DNA from: Bacteroidetes bacterium HGW-Bacteroidetes-8
GTDB lineage: Bacteria; Bacteroidota; Bacteroidia; Bacteroidales; UBA932
Assembly: GCA_002840895.1 (NCBI GenBank)
Contig: PHCZ01000007.1
Coordinates: 1-64,000, forward strand
Length of the DNA: 64,000 nucleotides
Reading direction: 5' to 3'
Below are positions 1-8,944 of this stretch, in pieces. A program made the translations under genes and the position numbers. Below the pieces are notes generated by a model. That model was not told the origin of the DNA and did no database searches. It worked only from the letters and a program-made list of their open reading frames with translations. Position 1 is the stretch's first letter. Each line of letters starts with the position of its first letter.

Positions 1-44
1 CCGTTATTCCATATTGAAACAACGGTGCAAATCTAAAAGAAGAG

Positions 45-79
45 GGAGGGGACCCAACGCAGTTGGGGAGGATTTTCCG
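45..79 (-). repeat. Dispersed hairpin-containing repeat, copy A
   Basis: This non-coding stretch near the left edge matches, in reverse complement, 33 of 35 bases of 47472-47506. Its core holds the small palindrome CCCAAC/GTTGGG. Unlike copy B it does not show the long flanking inverted arms, so it may be a partial or diverged copy. It lies downstream of the stop codon of the minus-strand barrel gene. It could be an intergenic repetitive extragenic element; mobility is not shown by the sequence. Confidence 0.6.
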
Positions 80-109
80 GGCTGACAGCGATTTACGTTG
101 ATAATGTGA

Positions 110-2566
110 TTAAGGTGTTTTTGATCCTGCAGCAGGATTATCGGTAGACATCTTATCATCCACAACAGATCTACGTGCCTTCTTAATAATAGGATTGAAG
201 TTCCCGAATCTCCAGAAGAGGCCTAAATTAACAGATCTCATAAAAATCTCGTTGCGGGCGCGCAGGCTATAGGTGTTGTCGAATGAGTTATATCTTATAA
301 CCTTTTTTTCATTAAAAGGCTCCTGGACACTTAGGCTTAGGGATAGTTTATCTTTAAGGAAGCGCTGACTGAATCCCATTGAAGTAAATAGCATTACCGG
401 CATCTTGGACTGCAGGGAGATATCTCCTCCATAAAGATATGCGTTCAAATTTAACATTCCCCCTTTCCAAAGTGCTGTATTACACGAAGCCCCACCGTTA
501 AAATTGAATCCGTCGTTCTCCAGGTTAAGATTCCGGGAACTAACTTTAGTATAAGCAACAGCTCCGTTAATGTTGATGTTTAGCTTCTGTCCGGAGCGGA
601 ACGAGAAGTTAATATCCATTCTTGCATTGGTGTTTTTTCCGATATTTTCATATGTGGCAATACTTATTCCCTGTTCGTTCACGCGACGAATCTGTTCGAT
701 ATTGTTGCGGGTAAAACTGTTAATCAGATTAACAGACAGGTTCCAGTTTTGGGAAGCTTTCCGGTAACCTAAAGTGATTGTGTTTCTCTTGACAGACTCA
801 AGGTCGGGATTCCCGTAAGAGATGTTCATAGGGTCTGAATCGTTTACATAGGGATTCAGGTGCCAGATTCCGGGACGGCTTAACCTTTGGGTATATGCTG
901 CAGATACCATATTCCCTTTATTTAACATATAGTTTAGGTTCAGATACGGGATCACATCAAACTGTTCGTTTGAGAATGGGATATCCTCCAGATAGCTTTT
1001 TGAGAGACCATCGTTATAGGTGTACTCAATACGAAAACCTGCCTTGGCTGTCATAGTTTTATGCTTAAAGGCGTATCCACCATAAAAACTTCCAATATGC
1101 TGGTCATAATCCAGGTCGTTTATCCTGGTTGGATCGTCCTGCCAGACTCCATTTGGATCCAGTCTCTCAATTTTTGTATCAGATGTGTTTTGTCTAAGGA
1201 TATATTTTGCTCCTGTCTCTATCTGGTGTTTTTTTGTGAGTGGATCATAATAGTCAATCTGAAATGTGTGCTCTTTCCCGAAAGCATCATTTATCGAGTG
1301 TTGATCGAATCCTATATAGTTCAGCTGTGGAACTATTGAGTTAGACACTTCTATGTTCATTGGATTATAATCCAGGGTGTAGCTTATAGTAAGGTTTTGA
1401 TCGGGCTTTTTATAAGTTTTTTGATATGAGAGAGTCCCTGTCATAGAGCCGTATCCGTGCTTCGAGAGAGAGTTGTTTGTGTATTTGCGGGTAGCTGTTC
1501 CCAATGCATTAAATGCACTAAAAAGTGAAGAGGACTCATTCTCGGTTGACCCTAAAAACCCACTACCCGAGATTGTGAAAAGGTTTAGGGAGTCTATTTC
1601 GTAGCTGGCATCTATTGACCCCTTTGTAAAGGTATTATCTGAGTTAAAAACCCCTTCGGTTACAGAGTTTCTGAACTCTTCACTCAAGAAATTCTCCGAA
1701 TCCAGTCTGGTTCTGTTTTTATTTGTGACCTGTTTCCCGGTAAAAATATTTGTACTGATTGCCAATTTACCTATTTGCGCAGAGATATACCCTCCAACGT
1801 TATACCCTCCAAGGTTATTTGCTCCCATATTTATACTACCATTATACCCCTCAATGCTTTTTCGGTTGGTTATTAAATTGATTATACCTCCAATTCCCTC
1901 TGCATCATATTTTGCGGGAGGGTTTGTAATCACCTCGATAGACTTTATGGAGCTTGCAGGCATCGCTTTAATTGCATCTTTAAAACTCCTGGAGAGCATT
2001 CCTGAAGACCTTCCGTTTACCAGAACTTTGAAATTGGTCTCTCCATTAAGGCGGACATTATCTTCGCCGTCTACACTAATCATAGGCACTTTACGAAGTA
2101 TCTCCACTATTGTACTTGTAGATGTTTGAGGGTCGGAGTCCAGGTTATATGTCAGTTTGTCCGGCTCGCTTTTGATAAGAGGCACCACTCCCACAACAGT
2201 AACCTCTGCAAGTTGTACACCCTCTGCAATAGATATTTTACCAATATCCAGCTTCTTATCCTCTGCATTTAAGTTAATTACAGATTTTGAATTTGTATAC
2301 CCTATCATTGATGCAGATAATATATATCTGCCCGGAACCGGAGCCTCAAGGGAGAATTTACCATCTGCACCGGCAGCAACGGCATTTATTGGTTTTAGGG
2401 AGTCATTAAAAATGGCTACAGTAGCATATTCGATACTTTTCCCTGTTAAAGAGTCGACAATAACTCCGGTAATAATAGTTTTATTAACTATCTTTTTTTG
2501 GGCGGAGGCAACATTGTAAAAGCTCATACACATAGTTAGTGCAAGCAGCAGATAGATTTTTTTCAT
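110..2566 (-). CDS. TonB-dependent-receptor-like outer-membrane barrel protein
   Basis: An 818-residue exported protein. A signal peptide (about 1-22, ending ASA-Q) is followed by a carboxypeptidase-regulatory-like beta-sandwich (about 30-115). Then comes a plug-like domain (about 118-235) with the motifs LVNGRSSG and IEVITNPPAKYDAEG, and a long beta-barrel region. This layout fits the outer-membrane barrel family related to TonB receptors but shorter than SusC. No partner susD follows, so the substrate is unknown. It appears monocistronic, reading away from the AraC-type gene at 2698, which shares its upstream region. The alternative is a classical siderophore or vitamin receptor, but nothing seen points to a specific ligand. 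Confidence 0.85.
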   Translation of the reverse strand: MKKIYLLLALTMCMSFYNVASAQKKIVNKTIITGVIVDSLTGKSIEYATVAIFNDSLKPINAVAAGADGKFSLEAPVPGRYILSASMIGYTNSKSVINLNAEDKKLDIGKISIAEGVQLAEVTVVGVVPLIKSEPDKLTYNLDSDPQTSTSTIVEILRKVPMISVDGEDNVRLNGETNFKVLVNGRSSGMLSRSFKDAIKAMPASSIKSIEVITNPPAKYDAEGIGGIINLITNRKSIEGYNGSINMGANNLGGYNVGGYISAQIGKLAISTNIFTGKQVTNKNRTRLDSENFLSEEFRNSVTEGVFNSDNTFTKGSIDASYEIDSLNLFTISGSGFLGSTENESSSLFSAFNALGTATRKYTNNSLSKHGYGSMTGTLSYQKTYKKPDQNLTISYTLDYNPMNIEVSNSIVPQLNYIGFDQHSINDAFGKEHTFQIDYYDPLTKKHQIETGAKYILRQNTSDTKIERLDPNGVWQDDPTRINDLDYDQHIGSFYGGYAFKHKTMTAKAGFRIEYTYNDGLSKSYLEDIPFSNEQFDVIPYLNLNYMLNKGNMVSAAYTQRLSRPGIWHLNPYVNDSDPMNISYGNPDLESVKRNTITLGYRKASQNWNLSVNLINSFTRNNIEQIRRVNEQGISIATYENIGKNTNARMDINFSFRSGQKLNININGAVAYTKVSSRNLNLENDGFNFNGGASCNTALWKGGMLNLNAYLYGGDISLQSKMPVMLFTSMGFSQRFLKDKLSLSLSVQEPFNEKKVIRYNSFDNTYSLRARNEIFMRSVNLGLFWRFGNFNPIIKKARRSVVDDKMSTDNPAAGSKTP

Positions 2567-2675
2567 TTTTGGTAGTTGTTAAGGATAGGAGCACTCTAGT
2601 GGTTAGTTATGAGCAGATTTTCTACAATAGATATGCCGCAATGAGTTTTTTTTAAATATTTTTTATAAATGTTAC

Positions 2676-2683
2676 TATTTTTG
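2676..2683 (+). promoter_or_regulatory. Candidate -7 box for the AraC-type regulator
   Basis: TATTTTTG matches the Bacteroidota -7 consensus TAnnTTTG exactly, 15 bases before the first ATG of the regulator. I do not see a good TTTG -33 element at the usual distance. Initiation near 2690 would give a very short leader, which slightly favours the second ATG at 2707. Confidence 0.4.
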
Positions 2684-2697
2684 CTCTACCAGAAAAG

Positions 2698-3651
2698 ATG
2701 TTGAAAATGAATTTTAACGAACTGAGTAAGCAGGAGTATATAGCCAGAATAAATCGAGTGATGGATTATATCGGGAGTAATCTGGATAAACCAATCGATT
2801 TATCTGCAATGGCATCAATTGCATCTTTTTCTCCCTATCACTTTCATCGAATTTTTACCTATATTGTTGGAGAGACCCCTAATAACTTTCACTCACGGCT
2901 AAAACTGGAGAAAGCAGCACAGCTTCTGCAGGATAATAAAAAAACATCAATAAGTGAGATTGCCTTAAGATGTGGCTTTGGTAATATTTCCTCTTTCAGT
3001 CGTGCATTCAGGGCCTATTTTGGAATGAGTGCCAATGAGTTTCGCCAGCAAAGCAAAGCCATTTTTATAAAAGATGGAATCAGATATAGCAAGGATTGCA
3101 AACCGATTCACAAGATTGGCAAAAACATACAGGCTGTAAATGGTCATTTTTGCAGTGTAGAATTTAAACAACTAATTATTATGAATGCAAAAATTGAAAT
3201 TAAACAGATGCCGGAGCTGAATCTTATCTATTGCCGCCATATGGGCGCTTTTAACAAAATTGGTGAAGCTTATGAAAAGCTCTTCAGATGGGCTATTCCA
3301 AGAGGCCTGGTAACTTCAGATACCAAAACTGTAACTGTTTACCACGACGATCCTTCAATAACAAGCATAGAGAAGGTGCGTCAGGATGCAAGCATTATTG
3401 TTAACGGAGATATTAAGGTCGAGGGTGAGATAGGTAAATCTATTGTGAGGGCCGGGAAATATGCTGTAGGACATTTCGAAATCAAAGAGAATGAGTTTGA
3501 GCAGGCCTGGAATACTATGTGCTCTTGGTTAACAGAAAGTGGTTTTCAACCAGGAGAGGGATCTACTTATGAACTCTACCATAACGATTACAAAGATCAT
3601 CCTGAACACCGTTTTATTGTAGATATCTGCCTTCCCGTAAAACCGCTTTAA
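2698..3651 (+). CDS. AraC-family regulator with GyrI-like effector-binding domain
   Basis: A 317-residue transcription factor. Residues about 14-115 form the two helix-turn-helix units of an AraC domain (LSAMASIASFSPYHFHRIF, then ISEIALRCGFGNISSFSRAF). Residues about 160-317 look like a GyrI-like small-molecule-binding domain (LIYCRHMGAF; the C-terminal HRFIVDICLPV is typical). Such proteins act as ligand-responsive activators, often of efflux or detoxification genes. An ATG at 2707 is an equally plausible start. The membrane protein immediately downstream may be a target, but no effector can be read from the sequence. Confidence 0.88.
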   Translation: MLKMNFNELSKQEYIARINRVMDYIGSNLDKPIDLSAMASIASFSPYHFHRIFTYIVGETPNNFHSRLKLEKAAQLLQDNKKTSISEIALRCGFGNISSFSRAFRAYFGMSANEFRQQSKAIFIKDGIRYSKDCKPIHKIGKNIQAVNGHFCSVEFKQLIIMNAKIEIKQMPELNLIYCRHMGAFNKIGEAYEKLFRWAIPRGLVTSDTKTVTVYHDDPSITSIEKVRQDASIIVNGDIKVEGEIGKSIVRAGKYAVGHFEIKENEFEQAWNTMCSWLTESGFQPGEGSTYELYHNDYKDHPEHRFIVDICLPVKPL

Positions 3652-3750
3652 TTAGATGTCGAATAGTAATTATTCCCACGAGGTTGCTGACAGTGAATAC
3701 TACAAATTATTGATTAATTGCTAAATTTGGTAGACTTTAAAATCTTATTT

Positions 3751-4476
3751 ATGACATACAATGAACTTCATTTGAAACCAGGGTCGAGTCTCTCCAAGTT
3801 TGGCTTAAGTGCGGCATTTCTGACAACTTTACTGACTATAATTACATTTGGTATAGCCGTTTCAACACCTCCACTTTCCGGTCCATTGTGCACTGTTGAT
3901 GGTTTTTCTTATCCATACCTTGATATTGCCAGCCGTTTTCCTAGAGATTATTACTGGATGTTCCCGGCAATCTTGCTGTCAATTTCTACGCTTATGCTAA
4001 TAGTCGCTGTATATCAAGTAACTCCGAGTGAGAAAAAGCATTTTAGTCTTGTAAGTGTACTTATCGCAACTATGTCCTCACTAATCCTTTTTTTAACTTA
4101 TTTTGTACAGCTCTCAGTAATCCAGCCTGCTTTACTTGTAGGAGAGAGCGATGGAATATCAATGCTTTCTCAATATAATCCACACGGATTGTTTATTGTA
4201 ATGGAGGAGGCCGGCTTTTCACTTTTAATTATCTCTCTGCTTTTTCTTACACCGGTTTTCAGTAGAACGACAAAAGTTGAGAGGGTAATTCGCTGGAGTT
4301 TTATACTGGGCTTTATCTTCTCTGTTTTATCATTTATTACAATCGCTCTCCTTTATGGTATAAATCGTGAATACAGATATGAAATTGCGGTGATAACAAT
4401 AACCTGGATAGAGCTGATATTCTCAGGAGTAGGACTGATGGTTTTTTTTCATAGATTACCAAAGTGTGTAATTTGA
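3751..4476 (+). CDS. Polytopic membrane protein of unknown function
   Basis: A 241-residue hydrophobic protein with about six predicted transmembrane segments (around residues 18-38, 68-88, 103-125, 148-170, 183-205 and 215-235 in this start register). The frame is open from a TTG at 3718, but the ATG at 3751 gives a sensible N-terminus (MTYNELHLKPG). I do not recognise the family. It lies 99 bp after the AraC/GyrI regulator on the same strand and may be co-regulated. No catalytic motif or transporter signature is visible. Confidence 0.7.
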   Translation: MTYNELHLKPGSSLSKFGLSAAFLTTLLTIITFGIAVSTPPLSGPLCTVDGFSYPYLDIASRFPRDYYWMFPAILLSISTLMLIVAVYQVTPSEKKHFSLVSVLIATMSSLILFLTYFVQLSVIQPALLVGESDGISMLSQYNPHGLFIVMEEAGFSLLIISLLFLTPVFSRTTKVERVIRWSFILGFIFSVLSFITIALLYGINREYRYEIAVITITWIELIFSGVGLMVFFHRLPKCVI

Positions 4477-4571
4477 TAATATGTGTTTAGATTTTTACTG
4501 AAATCTCTTATGTACATTAAATTTTTAAGTAAATTTGGTAAAGACTTCATCTTATATTTACTTGATAAACT

Positions 4572-5225
4572 ATGAAAAAATTAATCACATTTCTCTCTAT
4601 TTTGTTGCTTATTTTAACTATTCACTCTTGTGATCTGATAGATGCGGCAACAGGAAAACTTGGCGGTACTCCATCTGCTATGGGTGCAGTTGGAGTTACT
4701 GTTACAACATCTTCTGCCCCTATATCGGGGGTAAGCAATTTTACTGCTACTGTCACGACATCAAATGACGGAGTTTCAACTTATTCAGGATCGGCAACTG
4801 TAACAAACAGCGCTTTGTCAACACTATTTACCAATATTCCGGGGGTATCGGTCAACGGCAGTACTGTTAGTACTACTAATATGCAGTTCAAGCAGACTAC
4901 TAAAGGTCTAGAACTGCTCTCCGGGCCAACAGCAGGTATAATTGTAAATTATGATTCTAATGTTGGAGATAAGTATCCGGTTGGTAAAACCGGAGCCTAC
5001 AGAGAGGTTATGACAAAATCAACTACCGATGACTACAGTTATGGATTTTACCTTATCAAAGTATTAAAGGTAGAAGAGATAGTTGGCGGAGTAAAAAGCA
5101 CTGCCGGAATAAGCAAAATTACCTATTGGGCAAACCATAAATATGGGTTGGTTGGTGTTCAGTTCAACTTTGGCGACGGCACCTTTGCTAAGTTCCCCGT
5201 CTATACTACAGCCCAAAATGACTAA
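4572..5225 (+). CDS. Ser/Thr-rich lipoprotein of unknown function
   Basis: A 217-residue predicted lipoprotein. A short hydrophobic signal ends in IHSC, making Cys20 the lipidated residue, followed by DLID. The mature part is rich in Ser, Thr and Gly, with beta-strand-like repeats in residues 40-110 (SNFTATVTTSN, YSGSATVTNS). I recognise no family. It ends 9 bases before the radical SAM gene, so the two are probably co-transcribed, with the small membrane protein after them. The acidic residue after the Cys is compatible with outer-membrane sorting, but surface exposure is uncertain. Confidence 0.7.
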   Translation: MKKLITFLSILLLILTIHSCDLIDAATGKLGGTPSAMGAVGVTVTTSSAPISGVSNFTATVTTSNDGVSTYSGSATVTNSALSTLFTNIPGVSVNGSTVSTTNMQFKQTTKGLELLSGPTAGIIVNYDSNVGDKYPVGKTGAYREVMTKSTTDDYSYGFYLIKVLKVEEIVGGVKSTAGISKITYWANHKYGLVGVQFNFGDGTFAKFPVYTTAQND

Positions 5226-5234
5226 TGCAGTTTA

Positions 5235-6491
5235 ATGAGATACCTGAACTTCCCTGGGGGGAGAGAAAAGATCCCCCCCTATCCTCATCATAAAAATTTT
5301 GTCTATAGAAGCTCTGTTTTTTTTAAAGCGAACAATCTTTTTAACTTGTTTGCAATAAATGGTATTAGTTATGCTATAAAACGCAAATGGCTTCAGTTAA
5401 AGCACGGTTTCTCAATCCCATATATACTTCTTATTGACCCTACCAGCGCCTGCAACCTTAAATGCACTGGTTGCTGGGCTGCAGATTATAGCAAAACAGC
5501 AAGTTTAAGCTTTGAAAAGCTTGATGAGATATTAACCGATGCAAAGAGGCTAGGCGTTTATGATATTATATTCAGCGGAGGGGAGCCTCTGATGCGTAAA
5601 GATGATATTCTAAAACTGTGCAAAAAGCACAGTAACCTTTCATTTGCAATGTTTACCAACGGGACCTTGATTGATGAGCATTTTGCAAATGAGATGGCAA
5701 GGGTAGGAAATCTGAACGCCTTTATAAGCATTGAAGGATTTAGGGAGAAAACAGATTTCAGAAGGGGAGAGGGTACATTTGATAAGGTCATAAAAGTTAT
5801 GGATCTTCTAAAAACTAAAGGTGTAGGATTCGGATTTTCAATATGCTACCACTCAAGCAACTGCGAAGAGATTAGCAGCGATAATTTTCTTGATTTTCTC
5901 AGGGAGAGAGGAGCCTGGATAGGCTGGTTCTTCAATTATATGCCAATGGGAAAGGGTGCAGACCTCTCACTTATAACATCTCCTGCACAGAGGAGAGTCG
6001 TCTATGAAAGGATTATGGACTATCAAAAGAGAGAGAATTTTACCCTGATTGACTTTGCCAATATGGGCCATTTTGCATTTGGCTGTGTAGCTGCAGGGAA
6101 TGAATATGCCCATATAAATTCAAACGGAGATCTTGAACCGTGTGCATTCTTCCACTACTCCGATTCAAATCTCAATAAAATGGTGTTGAAGGAGGCTCTA
6201 TCTTCAAATTTTTATCGTCATTTCCGCAGACAGAAGCCATTCTCATCAAACCCATTTATGCCTTGTCCAATTATGGATGCACCCGAATCTTTGAAAGAGC
6301 TATCAAAGTGTGCCAACGTAAAGTCGACTCATTTACAACAGTGTGAGCCGATGGAGGAGCTATATGAAAAGACAAAACCTATTTCAGTTGAGTGGAAACC
6401 GGTTGCCGATGATCTATTCAGTTTGCTGGGTAAAAGAGAGAGGAGGAAGATTGCTCTATTCTCAAAATTTCTTATGTTTAAAGAAAAATAG
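5235..6491 (+). CDS. Radical SAM protein with C-terminal cysteine region
   Basis: A 418-residue enzyme with the radical SAM [4Fe-4S]-binding motif C-x3-C-x2-C at Cys73, Cys77 and Cys80 (CNLKCTGC), and the SAM-binding GGE motif (FSGGEPL) near residue 115. The C-terminal half has further cysteines (FGCVAAG, LEPCAFF, MPCPIMD, LSKCANV, LQQCEP), resembling SPASM-type regions that hold auxiliary clusters. The opening DPTSACNLKC is typical of radical SAM/SPASM enzymes. The substrate cannot be read. It sits between a lipoprotein and a small membrane protein in a tight cluster, suggesting envelope-linked chemistry. The stop at 6489-6491 is five bases from the next ATG. Confidence 0.85.
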   Translation: MRYLNFPGGREKIPPYPHHKNFVYRSSVFFKANNLFNLFAINGISYAIKRKWLQLKHGFSIPYILLIDPTSACNLKCTGCWAADYSKTASLSFEKLDEILTDAKRLGVYDIIFSGGEPLMRKDDILKLCKKHSNLSFAMFTNGTLIDEHFANEMARVGNLNAFISIEGFREKTDFRRGEGTFDKVIKVMDLLKTKGVGFGFSICYHSSNCEEISSDNFLDFLRERGAWIGWFFNYMPMGKGADLSLITSPAQRRVVYERIMDYQKRENFTLIDFANMGHFAFGCVAAGNEYAHINSNGDLEPCAFFHYSDSNLNKMVLKEALSSNFYRHFRRQKPFSSNPFMPCPIMDAPESLKELSKCANVKSTHLQQCEPMEELYEKTKPISVEWKPVADDLFSLLGKRERRKIALFSKFLMFKEK

Positions 6492-6495
6492 ATTT

Positions 6496-6963
6496 ATGAG
6501 AAAATATTTTTTGCCATTTCCATTTAAAGCTAAGGTAGCTGGTTGGATGTCAGTTGTTCTCGGCCTTATTTTAGGGTCAATGTTTGCTTTTTTCAATCTT
6601 GTCATAAATATGCCGGTACTGGCGGTTTTCTCCTCCTTTTTGGAGGAGAGATACTTTGCTGTATTCACCACAAATGTAACAGATGAGCTTACTCTGCTCT
6701 TAATTTTGGGGGGGATGTTTTTGATTGTCTTTTCAAAAGATCGTCTTGAGGAGGAGTCAGATGAATTATCTGAAAAATTATTTGAGCTGAGATCAAAGTC
6801 AATGTTTAAAGCGTTGTATTATAATACAATATTTCTTTTTTTCTCAATAATTTTTATTTATGGACAGGGGTTTTTCTGGGTAATGATATTTAACCTCCTT
6901 TCGGTGTTTGCTCTCTATCTTATTATTTTAGGGATAAATAAAAGAGTTGTAACGAAGATATAA
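6496..6963 (+). CDS. Small membrane protein, four predicted helices
   Basis: A 155-residue hydrophobic protein. The frame is open further upstream inside the radical SAM gene, but the ATG at 6496, four bases after that gene's stop, is the natural start (MRKYFLPFPFKAK). There are about four transmembrane segments, with a charged stretch in the middle (KDRLEEESDELSEKLFELR). It is probably translationally coupled to the radical SAM gene. I do not recognise a family. Convergent with the YceI-like gene at 6975. Confidence 0.7.
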   Translation: MRKYFLPFPFKAKVAGWMSVVLGLILGSMFAFFNLVINMPVLAVFSSFLEERYFAVFTTNVTDELTLLLILGGMFLIVFSKDRLEEESDELSEKLFELRSKSMFKALYYNTIFLFFSIIFIYGQGFFWVMIFNLLSVFALYLIILGINKRVVTKI

Positions 6964-6974
6964 CTCTACTGATA

Positions 6975-7601
6975 TTAACGGCTACTTGAAATAGACGAAT
7001 TCAGTTTGATTGAGATATCTATCCACTCGCTAATTTTTACGAGTCCCATCATTTCAACCGGAGGGGTAAGACCAAAATCTTTGATAGTTAAACGAATATC
7101 TCCCTCTCCAATTAACTCCTCTCCCTTTTTAGCCGCTTTAAACGGGATTGAGTAATTTCTAGATACACCTGTAAGAGTTATCTCTACAGATGCAATACCT
7201 TGGACATCTGCACTTGTATTAATTGAAGATACTCTAATGTTAGAATTTTTATCAATTATATTAATATCATTCAGCACAATATCTAAGAATGGAAATTCTT
7301 TTGCCTTTATTAGTTTAAGAAAACCATTAAGAGCAAGAATATTTCCGGAGTGAAACTTATTTACACTTAATGAAATTTTGTTTTGAGAGAGAGTAATTTT
7401 ATTGTTGCCAATATTTGTGTTGAATATAAATTTGGGACCGGGAAAATCTTCACCCTCAAGAGTTAATTTGAATTTCGAAATATTTGTTGATCCATTGATT
7501 ACAAGAGAACTCTCTTTATTTATAACCAAAGAGGTAGGGGTTTGAGAAAAGAGATTACCTGCAAGAGTAATCAATACCAATAATTGAAGCGATTTAAGCA
7601 T
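6975..7601 (-). CDS. YceI-like lipocalin-fold periplasmic protein (second copy)
   Basis: A 208-residue exported protein. The ATG at 7601 is preferred over an in-frame ATG at 7640, because the latter lies within a terminator hairpin and gives a poorer signal peptide. The signal peptide ends near LFSQ. The mature region shows the YceI pattern: an N-terminal beta-strand with INGSTNISKF, then FPFLDIVLNDI, LTGVSRNYSIPF, and a C-terminal LTIKDFGLTPPVEMMGLVK. YceI proteins bind polyisoprenoid lipids in a lipocalin-like barrel. It is more diverged than the copy at 8945 and lies downstream of the barrel gene in the same cluster. The ligand is unknown. Confidence 0.75.
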   Translation of the reverse strand: MLKSLQLLVLITLAGNLFSQTPTSLVINKESSLVINGSTNISKFKLTLEGEDFPGPKFIFNTNIGNNKITLSQNKISLSVNKFHSGNILALNGFLKLIKAKEFPFLDIVLNDINIIDKNSNIRVSSINTSADVQGIASVEITLTGVSRNYSIPFKAAKKGEELIGEGDIRLTIKDFGLTPPVEMMGLVKISEWIDISIKLNSSISSSR

Positions 7602-7603
7602 AA

Positions 7604-7638
7604 TAAAAAAAATAGCCGGTGAGAATATTCCCACCGGC
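7604..7638 (-). terminator. Intrinsic terminator after the barrel gene, abutting the next ATG
   Basis: On the minus strand GCCGGTG pairs with CACCGGC (7632-7638 with 7615-7621), followed directly by a run of eight T within TATTTTTTTTATT. It lies between the stop of the barrel gene and the ATG of the second YceI-like gene at 7601. It should end most transcripts before that gene, so expression of the latter would depend on read-through. Confidence 0.8.
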
Positions 7639-7654
7639 ATTAATCACTACAAAT

Positions 7655-8914
7655 TTAGAACCCGATTACTGCTTCAAGAACAAATCCGTTAAATTTTCCT
7701 CCGTTACGAAGGTCACTTGCAGGAAATCCTTTATATTGTTGAGAAACGTACTCAAGTTTTGTCATAATATTCTTTGTTAAAAACCACCCGCCGCTCACTG
7801 CAATGCGGCTGATATCTATATCATTACCTGACAGTACCGATGAGACTGAATTGTAACGACCACCAAGCCAGAAATTTTCATTTTTACCAAACCTGTAAAC
7901 AACATCTGTAGCAAATTGATTTGCCTTTCTCTCAATTGTCTCTGTTTTATTGCGACCTTTTGCCCCTTCAAGAGTAGTAAACCACTCAAACCCGCCAACT
8001 TTTAGAAATGCATTACCCATTACAGATCCAATCTTATCTGTAAATCCCGGATTGAATCTTCCGGAGGTGAAAACTGTTGTTGCCAGTGAGTTATCCATTA
8101 CTCCAAAATAGTGTGAGCCAGCTCTGTCGCCACCATAAAGAGTGTTTGATATTGAACCGGCAGTGTAGTAACCGGAGCCGGTTATACGAAGACGAACCTT
8201 TTCATTGAGCTGTTTGTCAAATCCAATTTTCCCTATAAATGCAGGACGGCTTTTACCATCGCTTCCACCGGTGTAAATTACCCCTTTTGCAATATCACCT
8301 TTGATCTTTCCGTTTGTAATACCGACTACACCAAGGAAGCTTTTATGTTCAAAGTTGAACTCTGCGCCAATCTCAGTTGTAAAGGCATCCATTATGTAGT
8401 TCTCAATAAATGGATTGTATATTGAGTTTCCATTGTCAGATCTGCGGAAGTGGGCATCACCGTAGTTAATCTCCATATGTCCCACTTTGATAGTTGTGAA
8501 CTCCATTATTCTATCTATAAGTCCACTATTTAAAAATGGGATTTTGTCAAATTGCAGATAACCACCCTTTACCCAGGTTTCATTATGGTGTCTTGAAGAT
8601 AGATAAAGTGTCATATTCAAGGTAACTCCGTCTGCAAGATATGCATCCAGATACAAATTTGCATTTGCTGTATTGAATCCAGGTACAATAGCAACAATAT
8701 TAGTAGTTGCAGTAGAAGTGTTGCTATGCTCAAGCGTTTGAAACGACTGAGTAAAACTTCCGCCAAATTTTAGTTTGAATTTTTCAAATGGTACTAAATT
8801 CTCCTTTTTTGGTTCAAATACATTGAGCCCCGATTTGTCATAAGGGCGAATCTGTGCTACTCCCATTGTCGTGAATAGGATAAGAGCAAGAAGAGAGGTT
8901 AACGTTTTTTTCAT
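7655..8914 (-). CDS. Porin-like outer-membrane beta-barrel protein
   Basis: A 419-residue exported protein. A signal peptide (ending GVAQ, about residue 20) is followed by alternating aromatic/polar strands throughout, and the C-terminus ends in a hydrophobic strand with terminal Phe (FVLEAVIGF), as expected for a beta-barrel. Motifs such as MEINYGDAHFRRSDNGN and YNPFIENYIMDAF resemble phosphate-selective-porin-like barrels, but I cannot assign a solute. It starts 30 bases after the first YceI gene and is followed by a terminator, then by a second YceI-like gene. The cluster as a whole is headed by an Rrf2 regulator. Confidence 0.72.
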   Translation of the reverse strand: MKKTLTSLLALILFTTMGVAQIRPYDKSGLNVFEPKKENLVPFEKFKLKFGGSFTQSFQTLEHSNTSTATTNIVAIVPGFNTANANLYLDAYLADGVTLNMTLYLSSRHHNETWVKGGYLQFDKIPFLNSGLIDRIMEFTTIKVGHMEINYGDAHFRRSDNGNSIYNPFIENYIMDAFTTEIGAEFNFEHKSFLGVVGITNGKIKGDIAKGVIYTGGSDGKSRPAFIGKIGFDKQLNEKVRLRITGSGYYTAGSISNTLYGGDRAGSHYFGVMDNSLATTVFTSGRFNPGFTDKIGSVMGNAFLKVGGFEWFTTLEGAKGRNKTETIERKANQFATDVVYRFGKNENFWLGGRYNSVSSVLSGNDIDISRIAVSGGWFLTKNIMTKLEYVSQQYKGFPASDLRNGGKFNGFVLEAVIGF

Positions 8915-8944
8915 TTAATGATGATTTTTAATGTTTTTTCTAAA

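Noticed and set aside
1-25. CCGTT...AACGG as a terminal inverted repeat of a mobile element at the left edge.
   Set aside because: Only five bases pair, and the window edge prevents seeing any partner end.
6343-6495. A longer form of the small membrane protein starting inside the radical SAM gene.
   Set aside because: The extra residues overlap a conserved gene out of frame. The ATG at 6496 directly after the radical SAM stop is the natural coupled start.
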